Source: Bosea sp. Tri-49 (GTDB taxonomy: Bacteria; Pseudomonadota; Alphaproteobacteria; Rhizobiales; Beijerinckiaceae). From it: a stretch of DNA of 64,000 nt. Each line of letters begins with the position of its first letter. Within the stretch, counting starts at the first letter, position 1. Of the stretch, positions 54,931 to 64,000 are shown one piece after another. The notes below the pieces were generated by a model, which saw only the letters and a list, made by a program, of their open reading frames with translations, searched no databases and had not been told where the DNA came from. A program made the position numbers and the translations under genes. Location of the stretch: the NCBI RefSeq assembly GCF_003952665.1, contig NZ_CP017946.1, forward strand, positions 5,909,001 through 5,973,000. Direction: 5' to 3'.

Positions 54931-55953
54931 ATGCCCGTCTCGCCCGGCCTCGTCGACCTCCAGATCAACGGCTTCGCCGGTGTCGATTTCAATGATCCGG
55001 CGATCACGGCGGCCGATCTCGACCGAGCGCTGGAGGCGATGCTGGCGACCGGCGTCACGCACTGTCTGCCGACGATCATTACCGCCCATCCGCATGAGCT
55101 CATCGAGCGGTTCTGGGCGCTGGATGAAGCCGTCGCTGGGAGCCGGCTCGGGCCATTGATGTGCCCGGGCTATCATCTCGAAGGCCCGTTCCTGAACCCG
55201 GCGCCCGGCTATCACGGCTGCCACCCGCCCCAGGCAATGACGGCGGCACGGCCGGAGCTGATCGCTGAGGTCGAGCGCGGCCTGTCGCGGCCGATCCTGA
55301 TGGTGACGCTCGCCGCCGAGCGCGAAGGCGCGGTCGCCCTGACGAAGGTGCTGGCGGACGCCGGCAAGATCGTCGCCATCGGGCATTCGGCGGCCGATTT
55401 CGATCAGGTCTCGGCCGCGGCCGATGCGGGCTTGTCGCTCTCGACCCATCTCGGCAATGGCCTGCCGCAGACGCTGCACAAGCTCGCCAATCCGATCTTC
55501 GCCCAGCTCGCCGAGGACCGGCTGATGGCCGGCTTCATCGCCGACGGCATCCATGTCCACCCCAGGGCACTCGCCGCGCTGATCCGGGCCAAGGGCTTCG
55601 AGCGCTCGATCCTGGTGACCGATGCGGTGGTGGCCGCCGCCGCGCCGGTCGGTCGCTATCATTTCGCCGGCATGGCCGTCGATCGCATGCCGGATGGCTC
55701 GGTCCGGCAGGAAGCGGGCCTGCTCGCCGGCTCGGCGCTCTGCCTGGATGAGGCGGTGCGCAATGTCGTCGCCTGGTGCATCGCGACGCCGGAGCAGGCC
55801 TTTGCCATGGCGGGAAGCCACGCGCTCGCCGCGATCCGGCCGGCGCTCGAGACGCATGGCATCGCGCTTGCGGAGGGCGAGGTCGAGTGGTCGGATGATC
55901 TTTTCGTCCGGCGGGTTCGCCTCGCCGATCAGGAACGTCGCTACGACGCATGA
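54931..55953 (+). CDS. nagA: N-acetylglucosamine-6-phosphate deacetylase-like amidohydrolase
   Basis: A 340-residue amidohydrolase. The metal and catalytic residues fit NagA: Glu84 in HLEGPF, His152 in GHSAAD, His173 in STHLGNG and Asp231 in VTDAVV. It starts at PGLVDLQINGFAG, so the N-terminal beta-sandwich part of normal NagA (about 40-50 residues) is missing and the usual THxFNAM motif is THLGNGLP. This marks a divergent subfamily. It lies 6 bases after nagB. Confidence 0.87.
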   Translation: MPVSPGLVDLQINGFAGVDFNDPAITAADLDRALEAMLATGVTHCLPTIITAHPHELIERFWALDEAVAGSRLGPLMCPGYHLEGPFLNPAPGYHGCHPPQAMTAARPELIAEVERGLSRPILMVTLAAEREGAVALTKVLADAGKIVAIGHSAADFDQVSAAADAGLSLSTHLGNGLPQTLHKLANPIFAQLAEDRLMAGFIADGIHVHPRALAALIRAKGFERSILVTDAVVAAAAPVGRYHFAGMAVDRMPDGSVRQEAGLLAGSALCLDEAVRNVVAWCIATPEQAFAMAGSHALAAIRPALETHGIALAEGEVEWSDDLFVRRVRLADQERRYDA

Positions 55954-55991
55954 GTGCCGCTGGAACGGCGCAATAACAAGAGGGGAAGGCA

Positions 55992-57182
55992 ATGACCAAG
56001 CATCTTCATGGCATCGACCGCCGCACCGTGCTCGGCGGCCTCGGCGCGCTTGCCGCCGGCGGCCCGGCGCTTGCCGCTTCGCCGCCGCTGCCGACCAGCC
56101 CGGTCGTGATCAGCGTCATGGATGTCGGCGGCGCGCTCGCGCTGATGCAGAAGGCCTTCGAGGACTACCGCGCTGCCAATCCCAAGCTGGTCTCGCGCAT
56201 CGCCTTCGTGAAGGCGCCGGCGCCCGAGCTCGCCAGCAAGCTCAAGGCGCAGCAGGATGCCGGCAAGGTCGATCTCGACCTGATCCTGACCGGCAGTGAC
56301 GGCCTTGCCGCCGGCCTCGACCAGAAGCTCTGGCAGAAGATCCTGCCCGACTTTGCTGACAAGTTCCCGAACATCGAGGCCAATTACGAGCCGGCGGCGC
56401 TCAACCTGCACAAGGTGCAGGGCGATGGCTTCGGCGTCGTCGTCAACTACTATCCCTCCGGCCCGTTGCTCGAATACATGCCGGACCGGGTCAAGAGCCC
56501 GCCGACCACGGCCGAGGAGCTCCTCGCCTGGGCCAAGGCCAACCCGAACAAGTTCATGTATGCCCGCCCGACCAATTCCGGCCCGGGCCGCACCTTCATG
56601 ATGGGGCTGCCCTACATCCTCGGCGACAAGGACCCGCAGGACCCAGTCGGCGGCTGGGACAAGACCTGGGCTTATCTGCAGGAGCTTGGCCAGTACATCG
56701 AGTACTATCCGGCCGGCACTGGCGCGACGATGAAGGAGTTCGGCGACGGCTCGCGCGACATCATCATCTCGACCACTGGCTGGGACATCAATCCGCGGGC
56801 GCTCGGCATCGTGCCGAAGGAAGCCAAGATCCAGACGCTGAAGGGCTTCCACTGGGTCTCGGACGCCTTCTTCATGTGCGTGCCCAAGGGCCTGCCCAAT
56901 GACCGGCTCGCCGTGGTGCTCGACATCATGGCGCATGTGCTGACGCCGAAGATGCAGGCCTATTCCTATGACGAGGGCTATCTTTATCCGGGCCCGGCGG
57001 TGAAGAACGTGCCGCTCTCGCTGGCGCCGGAGGCGAGCCAGAAGGTCATCGCCGAATTCGGCCGACCGGAATATGCCGACCTGATCGCCAACAACCCGAT
57101 CGAGCTGCCGCTGAAGCCCGACAAGATGGTCGTCGCCTTCAGGAAGTGGGACGAGCTGGTGGGGGCGAAGCGGGCGAAGTGA
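55992..57182 (+). CDS. ABC transporter extracellular substrate-binding protein
   Basis: A 396-residue binding protein with a twin-arginine-type leader (DRRTVLGGLGALAAGGPALA) and a PotD/family-1 solute-binding fold (DLILTGSDGLAAGLDQKLWQ, SGPGRTFMMGLPYILGDKDP). It follows nagA by 38 bases and reads as part of the operon, so it probably delivers the sugar or amino compound processed by the two enzymes. Permease and ATPase genes are absent from the window. Confidence 0.88.
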   Translation: MTKHLHGIDRRTVLGGLGALAAGGPALAASPPLPTSPVVISVMDVGGALALMQKAFEDYRAANPKLVSRIAFVKAPAPELASKLKAQQDAGKVDLDLILTGSDGLAAGLDQKLWQKILPDFADKFPNIEANYEPAALNLHKVQGDGFGVVVNYYPSGPLLEYMPDRVKSPPTTAEELLAWAKANPNKFMYARPTNSGPGRTFMMGLPYILGDKDPQDPVGGWDKTWAYLQELGQYIEYYPAGTGATMKEFGDGSRDIIISTTGWDINPRALGIVPKEAKIQTLKGFHWVSDAFFMCVPKGLPNDRLAVVLDIMAHVLTPKMQAYSYDEGYLYPGPAVKNVPLSLAPEASQKVIAEFGRPEYADLIANNPIELPLKPDKMVVAFRKWDELVGAKRAK

Positions 57183-57189
57183 GGCAAGT

Positions 57190-57297
57190 CGTCATTCTCG
57201 GGCGGCGCATCGCGCCGACCCGAGAACCTCAGGACGAGAGGGCGCCAATGGGAGGCTCTTCCGGCATGAGATGCTCGGGTCAAGCCCGAGCATGACG
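57190..57297. repeat. REP-like palindromic repeats
   Basis: Two inverted repeats sit in the 300-base gap 57183-57482. One has arms TTCTCGGG and CCCGAGAA (57195-57226) around a GC-rich inner stem. The other is ATGCTCGGG-TCAAG-CCCGAGCAT (57271-57293). Both contain a CTCGGG/CCCGAG core and look like the dispersed palindromes common in Hyphomicrobiales intergenic DNA. They may fold and attenuate read-through from the binding-protein gene. Confidence 0.6.
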
Positions 57298-57482
57298 TCG
57301 AGATAGATGCCAGCGATTGACTCCACCGCCACCATGCGCTTTTCATCGCCGCAGAGCGCATGGGGCGCCACCAGTCCGCGGCAAGGGAGCCTGCTCCCAC
57401 CCATATCTGAGCGACGACATCGCATCATCGCTTTCTTCCGGCCTGTCGAGCGGACATCAGGCTTTCCTCGGAAGGAAGACCC

Positions 57483-59207
57483 ATGTCTGATCCCACCCGC
57501 GAACTCACGTCCCGTTCGACCCTCGAGACCATCCGCCGCCAGGCCAAGCGCTGGCTGAAAGAGATCGAGGCCGGCGATGGCGAAGCGATCGCCCGTTTCC
57601 GCAAGCTGATCCCGAACCATGCCGGCGCGGCCAAGCTGCGCGAGGTCCAGTATGCGCTCGCCCGCGACTATGGGCTGGCGAACTGGGCGGCGCTGAAGCA
57701 GGAGCTCGCCGCGCGCGAGGCTGCGGCGCGCGGCCATGCCGCGCTCGTCGCGCTGTTCCTGGAGAAATCGGCGCTGCGCTACGGCGTCAGGCCCGGCACG
57801 CAAAGCTGGGGCGAGTACGAGGCCGACCGCCCGGCGCGCGGCGCGCTGGCGCAGCACCTGCTCGAACGCCATCCGGAGATCGCCGGCGACAGCATCCACA
57901 CCGCCGTCGCTGCGCACGATCTCGAAGCCGTTCGTGCCTTCCTCGGCAGGGATGGGGCGCTCGCTGACAAGCCGAGCGATTTCGACGGCTGGACACCTCT
58001 GGTTCGTCTCGCCTTCAGCCGCCTGCCGAACGAGGCGCTGTCACGCAACGCCGTCGCGATCGCGCAGCTCCTGCTCGACCATGACGCCGACCCGAACGCT
58101 CTGTTCAGCGACGGCAGCAACCACTTCACCCCTTTGACCGGCGTCATCGGCGGCGGCGAGGGCAACCAGCCACCGCATCCGCAGGCCAAAGCGCTGGCGC
58201 GGCTGCTGATCGCCTGCGGCGCCGATCCGCTCAACGGCCAGGCGCTCTACAACTCGTCGCTCGGTGCCGACGATGTCTCCTGGCTCGACCTGCTCTGGAG
58301 CGAGACGGAGAAGCGCGGGGAGGGCGCGCGCTGGCACGAGCCCGTGCGCGAATTGCCTGCGCCGCCGCTCGACTATCTGCTCGGCAACGCCGTGCCGCGC
58401 CAGCCGAAACGTGCCGCCTGGCTCCTCGCCCATGGCGCCCGGGCCCAGACGGTCAACGCCTATTCGAAGCAGAGCCTGGTCAAACAGGCCATGCTCGATG
58501 GCCGGAGCGATCTCGTTCGCCTGCTGGTCGAGAATGGCGCGAGCCCGGTCGAACTCGGCGGACAGGAAGCGTTCACCGCGGCGGTCGCGCGTGGCGACGA
58601 GACCGAGGCGCGCCGGCTGCTCGACGGTAATCCGGATTTCCGGCTCGCCCCGGCTCCGCTGCTCGTCGCGATCCGGCAAGGCAAGCCGGAGATCGCGACG
58701 CTGGCGCTGCGTCTTGGCGTCTCGCCGGATGCAGGGACCCGCGACGGCGTCCGCGCCTTGCACGAGGCGGCGGGCAGTGATGCGATCGAGATCGTCGCGC
58801 TGCTAGTCGATGCGGGTGCCGAGATTGATCCGATCGAGCGTCGCTATGGCTCGACCCCGCTCGGCTGGGCCCGCCATCAGGGTGCAAGCGCCGCGCAGAT
58901 CTATCTCGCCTCGCGCAGCCGCGACATCGAAGCCCTGTGCGAGGCCGGCGAGATCGAGCGGCTGGAGATTCTGTTCGCCAGGGAGCCGGCGCTCGCCAAT
59001 GCGCCCGCCCGCTCGGGCGAGCCGCCGCTGTTCTGCCTGCCGGACGACGACACCAGCGCCTGCGATCTCGTCGAATTCCTGCTGGCGGCAGGGGCCGACC
59101 CGGCTGCGCGGAACAAGCAGGAACTGACGCCCGCGCAGGCGGCGCGCAAGCGAGGCCTGCTGGATGCCGCTACGCTGCTGGAAGCGGCTCTCCAGCCGGT
59201 AGGCTGA
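57483..59207 (+). CDS. Ankyrin repeat protein
   Basis: A 574-residue cytoplasmic protein without signal peptide. The N-terminus (about 1-90) is a helical region of the type seen before ankyrin arrays in proteobacteria (LKEIEAGDGEAIARFRKLIP). Several ankyrin units follow, for example GWTPLVRLAF, AIAQLLLDHDADPNALF, ALARLLIACGADPL, LVRLLVENGASPVELG, and AVARGDETEARRLLDGNPD; the last is LVEFLLAAGADPAARNKQ. It is a protein-binding scaffold; the partner is unknown. It is convergent with the ABC exporter gene with stops abutting. Confidence 0.9.
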   Translation: MSDPTRELTSRSTLETIRRQAKRWLKEIEAGDGEAIARFRKLIPNHAGAAKLREVQYALARDYGLANWAALKQELAAREAAARGHAALVALFLEKSALRYGVRPGTQSWGEYEADRPARGALAQHLLERHPEIAGDSIHTAVAAHDLEAVRAFLGRDGALADKPSDFDGWTPLVRLAFSRLPNEALSRNAVAIAQLLLDHDADPNALFSDGSNHFTPLTGVIGGGEGNQPPHPQAKALARLLIACGADPLNGQALYNSSLGADDVSWLDLLWSETEKRGEGARWHEPVRELPAPPLDYLLGNAVPRQPKRAAWLLAHGARAQTVNAYSKQSLVKQAMLDGRSDLVRLLVENGASPVELGGQEAFTAAVARGDETEARRLLDGNPDFRLAPAPLLVAIRQGKPEIATLALRLGVSPDAGTRDGVRALHEAAGSDAIEIVALLVDAGAEIDPIERRYGSTPLGWARHQGASAAQIYLASRSRDIEALCEAGEIERLEILFAREPALANAPARSGEPPLFCLPDDDTSACDLVEFLLAAGADPAARNKQELTPAQAARKRGLLDAATLLEAALQPVG

Positions 59208-60986
59208 CTAGGCCGCCTCCAGCCCGAACTGGAGTGCGGCGAGGCGCGCATAGAGCCCGCCCTTGGCGACGAGGGCGGCATGCGTGCCTTCCTCGACCAC
59301 CCGCCCGTCCTCCATCACCAGGATACGATCGGCGGAGAGGATGGTGGCGAGCCGGTGGGCGACGACCAGCGTGGTCCGCCCCTGCATCAGCCGGTCGAGC
59401 GCGTCCTGCACGGCGCGCTCGCTTTCCGAATCGAGCGCCGAGGTCGCCTCGTCGAGCAGCAGGATCGGCGCGTCCTTCAGCACGGCGCGCGCAATGGCAA
59501 GCCGCTGGCGCTGGCCGCCTGATAAAGTGACGCCGCGCTCGCCGATGACGGTGTCGTAACCATCGGGCAAAGCGCGGATGAAGCCGTCGGCGGCGGCGAG
59601 CTGCGCGGCTTCCTCGATTTGTGCGCGGGTCGCGCCGGGACGGCCATAGGCGATGTTGTCGGCGACCGAGACGCCGAACACGGTCGGCTCTTGCGGCACC
59701 AGCGCAAAGCGGCTGCGCCACTCGGTCGGATCGGCCTCCGGCCCGGCGACGCCGTCGACAACGACGCGGCCGGCGAAGGGGTCGTAGAAGCGCAGCGCCA
59801 ATTGCAGCACCGTGCTCTTGCCGGCGCCGGATGGGCCAACCAGCGCGACCCGCTCGCCCGGCTTGATCGTGAGGTCGAGATCGGCGAGCGCGAGGTTGCT
59901 GCGGCCGGGATAGCGGAACGAGACGCCGTCGAAGGCGAGGGCGCCGACCGGCGGTGTGGGCAATGCCTTGGGATGGGGCGGGGCTGAAATCGCCGGCTTG
60001 GTCGCGAGGATCTCGCCGAGCCGTCCGGCAGCGCCGGCTGCAGCCGAGATGTCGCCATAGACTTCCGAGAGCTGGCCGAGCGAGCTCGCCGCCAGCACGG
60101 CGTAGAGCACGAACTGCGACAGGCGCCCGCCGCTCATCCGTCCGGCGAAGACCTCGGTCGCGCCCACCCAGAGCACCAGCACGACGCTGGCCGAGACCAG
60201 GAAGATCGCGATGCCGGAGAGCCAGGCGCGCGAGGCCGTTGCATCGCGCGAGGCGGCATAGGCGCCGTCCGATGCGCCCTGGAAGCGCTGCGTCGTCTCG
60301 CGCTCGGCGCCGAAGGATTGCATCGTCCGGATCGCGCCGATCGCCTCGGCGGCGAAGGCAGAGGCGTCGGCGAGCCGGTCCTGCGCGGCGCGGGCGCGCT
60401 TGCGCACGCTGCGACCGGAGAAGACCAGCGGCAGCACGATCAGCGGGATCGCTCCGATGACGATCGCCGAGAGCTGCGGGCTGGTGAAAATCATCATCGC
60501 CAGCGCGCCGAGGAACATGATCCCGTTGCGCAGCGCGATCGAGGCGGTCGAGGCGAAGGTCGACTTGATCTGCGTGGTGTCGGCGGTCAGGCGCGAGACC
60601 AGATCGCCGGCCCGGCTGGCATCAAAGAAGGCCGGCTCGAGCCGGGTCAGGTGCCGGAAGACGTCGGCGCGCAGCTCCGAGACGACGCGCTCGCCGACCG
60701 TCATCACAAGATAGAATCGGGCCGAGCTCGCCAGCGCCAGGATAGCGACGACCCCGATCAGGATTGCGAAATAGGAATTCGCCAGCTGCTGCTCGCCACC
60801 GGAGAAGCCGACATCGATGACGCGTCTCACCGCCATGGGCAGTGCCAGCGTCGCCACCGAGGCGACGATCAGCGCGACGAGCGCGATGGCGATCCGTTGC
60901 TTCTGCGCCAGCGCGTAGGGCCAGAACGAGCGCAGCGCGCTGAAATCCGGCCGCGCCTTTTGGTCTTCCTTGGTCTCGTTCGCCAC
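59208..60986 (-). CDS. ABC exporter, fused membrane and ATPase domains (MsbA-like)
   Basis: A 592-residue half-transporter. The transmembrane domain (about 25-315, six helices) has [20 protein letters not shown], and the ATPase domain has Walker [10 protein letters not shown] near 390, signature [16 protein letters not shown], Walker [13 protein letters not shown] and a switch His in VVAHRLAT. It should work as a homodimeric lipid or drug exporter; the substrate is not clear. Its stop abuts that of the ankyrin gene. Divergent from rpmE. Confidence 0.95.
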   Translation of the reverse strand: MANETKEDQKARPDFSALRSFWPYALAQKQRIAIALVALIVASVATLALPMAVRRVIDVGFSGGEQQLANSYFAILIGVVAILALASSARFYLVMTVGERVVSELRADVFRHLTRLEPAFFDASRAGDLVSRLTADTTQIKSTFASTASIALRNGIMFLGALAMMIFTSPQLSAIVIGAIPLIVLPLVFSGRSVRKRARAAQDRLADASAFAAEAIGAIRTMQSFGAERETTQRFQGASDGAYAASRDATASRAWLSGIAIFLVSASVVLVLWVGATEVFAGRMSGGRLSQFVLYAVLAASSLGQLSEVYGDISAAAGAAGRLGEILATKPAISAPPHPKALPTPPVGALAFDGVSFRYPGRSNLALADLDLTIKPGERVALVGPSGAGKSTVLQLALRFYDPFAGRVVVDGVAGPEADPTEWRSRFALVPQEPTVFGVSVADNIAYGRPGATRAQIEEAAQLAAADGFIRALPDGYDTVIGERGVTLSGGQRQRLAIARAVLKDAPILLLDEATSALDSESERAVQDALDRLMQGRTTLVVAHRLATILSADRILVMEDGRVVEEGTHAALVAKGGLYARLAALQFGLEAA

Positions 60987-61132
60987 GCTTACCTATCCCG
61001 AAAAGCTTGCACCGTCGCTGCGGCTGCGCTATGGGCACCCGACTTCACGACAGGCTCATACGAATTGTTCGAAGAGCCGGCGATGTGCGCCGAGTTCCGG
61101 CCACCCGCTTTTCGACAATTGAGGATTTCGCC

Positions 61133-61366
61133 ATGAAGACCGGCATTCATCCCGACTACCACACCATCAAGGTCGTCATGACCGATGGCACCGAATACTT
61201 CACCCGTTCGACGCTGGGCAAGGAGGGCGACACCCTCAACCTCGACATCGACCCGAAGACCCACCCGGCCTGGACCGGCGGCACCCAGCATATGCTGGAC
61301 CGTGGCGGCCGCGTCTCGCGCTTCAACTCGCGTTTCGGCGCGCTGGGCGCCCTCGGCAAGAAGTAA
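61133..61366 (+). CDS. rpmE: 50S ribosomal protein bL31
   Basis: A 77-residue bL31: [23 protein letters not shown]-type [22 protein letters not shown] at the C-terminal half. It contains no cysteine, so it is the zinc-free (C-minus) form. The ATG at 61133 has GAGGA 7 bases upstream; a frame to 61007 is ignored. Followed by a terminator. Confidence 0.95.
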   Translation: MKTGIHPDYHTIKVVMTDGTEYFTRSTLGKEGDTLNLDIDPKTHPAWTGGTQHMLDRGGRVSRFNSRFGALGALGKK

Positions 61367-61408
61367 TCCGCGTTTTCGCAGCCCTTTCGGGCTTGCGACC
61401 GCAACAGG

Positions 61409-61436
61409 AAAGCCCGGCCTCGCGGCCGGGCTTTTT
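61409..61436 (+). terminator. Rho-independent terminator after rpmE
   Basis: AAAGCCCGGCC, loop TCGC, GGCCGGGCTTT and two more T. It lies in the 308-base gap 61367-61674, which otherwise holds the tkt promoter zone and no gene. Confidence 0.85.
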
Positions 61437-61558
61437 GCGTGGATGGCGACGATCGGCCGCGGCCCGTTCCTCCATCATTCCGGCTTGGCGGTACGGCGCG
61501 GGCAAATCCACCGCGGCGCAATGCACTCCAAGACGGTCCGTAGGCCGCTTCAGGCGAA

Positions 61559-61588
61559 TTGACTCAGCTTGAGCCGGCAGCCTATCGA
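61559..61588 (+). promoter_or_regulatory. Possible sigma70-type promoter of tkt
   Basis: TTGACT at 61559-61564 and TATCGA at 61583-61588, spacing 18, lie about 87 bases before the tkt start. The -35 is a good match; the -10 is poor, so this is tentative. Confidence 0.3.
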
Positions 61589-61674
61589 ACGCGCGACCTT
61601 TTTCACAAGTTCGCTGCTCGCCCCCGGCCAGCTCCGGCGCGCGAGTCTCGTTCCCGCCTCGCCGGAGAGACTTC

Positions 61675-63678
<2,004 letters not shown>

Positions 63679-63787
63679 GCTTCCTTGAAATTTTTAAGGC
63701 CTGCCCTTGCGTTCCGCCATGGTTTGGCCGATTTGCCCGCGTGAATGACGCCGGCTCTGCTGGCGAATGGCGAAGGAGAGGATTGAG

Positions 63788-64000
63788 ATGACGGTCAAGG
63801 TGGCGATCAACGGCTTCGGTCGTATCGGACGCAACGTGCTGCGCGCGATCATCGAGTCGAAGCGCAAGGACATCGAGGTCGTGGCGATCAACGATCTCGG
63901 CCCGGTCGAGACCAACGCCCATCTCTTCCGCTTCGACTCCGTGCATGGCCGCTTTCCCGGCACGGTTACCGTCTCCGGCGACACGATCGATGTCGGCCGC
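63788..64000 (+). CDS. gap: Glyceraldehyde-3-phosphate dehydrogenase, N-terminus only
   Basis: The first 71 codons, cut by the window end, read [19 protein letters not shown], the NAD-binding GxGxxG start, then [32 protein letters not shown] lies 8 bases before the ATG. This is the classical phosphorylating enzyme of glycolysis/gluconeogenesis, downstream of tkt. Confidence 0.97.
   Translation, partial: MTVKVAINGFGRIGRNVLRAIIESKRKDIEVVAINDLGPVETNAHLFRFDSVHGRFPGTVTVSGDTIDVGR

Overview
The window is a GC-rich, gene-dense stretch of an alphaproteobacterial chromosome, most likely Hyphomicrobiales (Rhizobiales). A Bosea-like genus is a reasonable guess from gene style but is not proven. The lineage call rests on small alpha-typical proteins (YdcH/DUF465, DUF1013/TrcR, DUF1192, DUF1465, DUF4164 next to ZapA, an aa3-type subunit IV-like peptide before pntA), a split pntAA/pntAB/pntB operon, and tkt followed by gap. 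I see no tRNA, rRNA, CRISPR array, prophage or insertion sequence.

Region 1 (1-11.8 kb) is accessory metabolism. A divergent LysR gene faces an operon of an ArgH-like lyase and a polar amino-acid ABC transporter. Next comes a frameshifted LysR gene followed by a Bug-type binding protein, a zinc alcohol dehydrogenase and an EthD-like protein. A hemolysin III protein, an unknown protein, an epoxide-hydrolase-like enzyme and a GNAT acetyltransferase follow.

Region 2 (12-18.4 kb) has an orphan CoxL/xanthine dehydrogenase-type molybdenum subunit on the minus strand. It is divergent from a TIM-barrel/cupin fusion that overlaps a BKACE (DUF849) gene; OsmC and an ABC1/UbiB kinase follow.

Region 3 (18.4-31.6 kb) is the proton-translocating transhydrogenase operon, an alpha/beta hydrolase, a TPR lipoprotein, rpsU, purEK, two DUF465 genes, an AraC regulator, a tight AlaX-EamA-ArgE set and a diguanylate cyclase.

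Region 4 (31.6-41.4 kb) holds an acyl-CoA ligase, a TauE/SafE permease, prpE, a membrane-anchored chemoreceptor translationally coupled to a small membrane protein, a metallo-beta-lactamase-fold hydrolase, trcR, a quinone oxidoreductase and DUF1192.

Region 5 (41.6-52.6 kb) is mostly core: DUF1465, DUF4164-zapA, a D-Ala-D-Ala ligase, a probable 6S RNA, 5-formyl-THF cyclo-ligase, a YmdB-like phosphoesterase, a benE-thiE-like-Sel1 overlapping run, an inositol monophosphatase, and a MotA/OmpA-type ion-channel pair. A three-hairpin small RNA candidate lies at about 42.04-42.15 kb.

Region 6 (52.6-64 kb) carries an overlapping ArsR-glyoxalase pair, a DHFR-like reductase, a divergent nagB-nagA-binding-protein operon behind a perfect operator-like palindrome, REP-like repeats, an ankyrin protein, an MsbA-type exporter, rpmE, tkt and the start of gap.

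The items I would look at first are the divergent amino-sugar operon with its palindrome, the small RNA candidate, the TIM-barrel/cupin fusion with BKACE, the MotA/OmpA pair, and the ArgH-like lyase linked to an uptake system.
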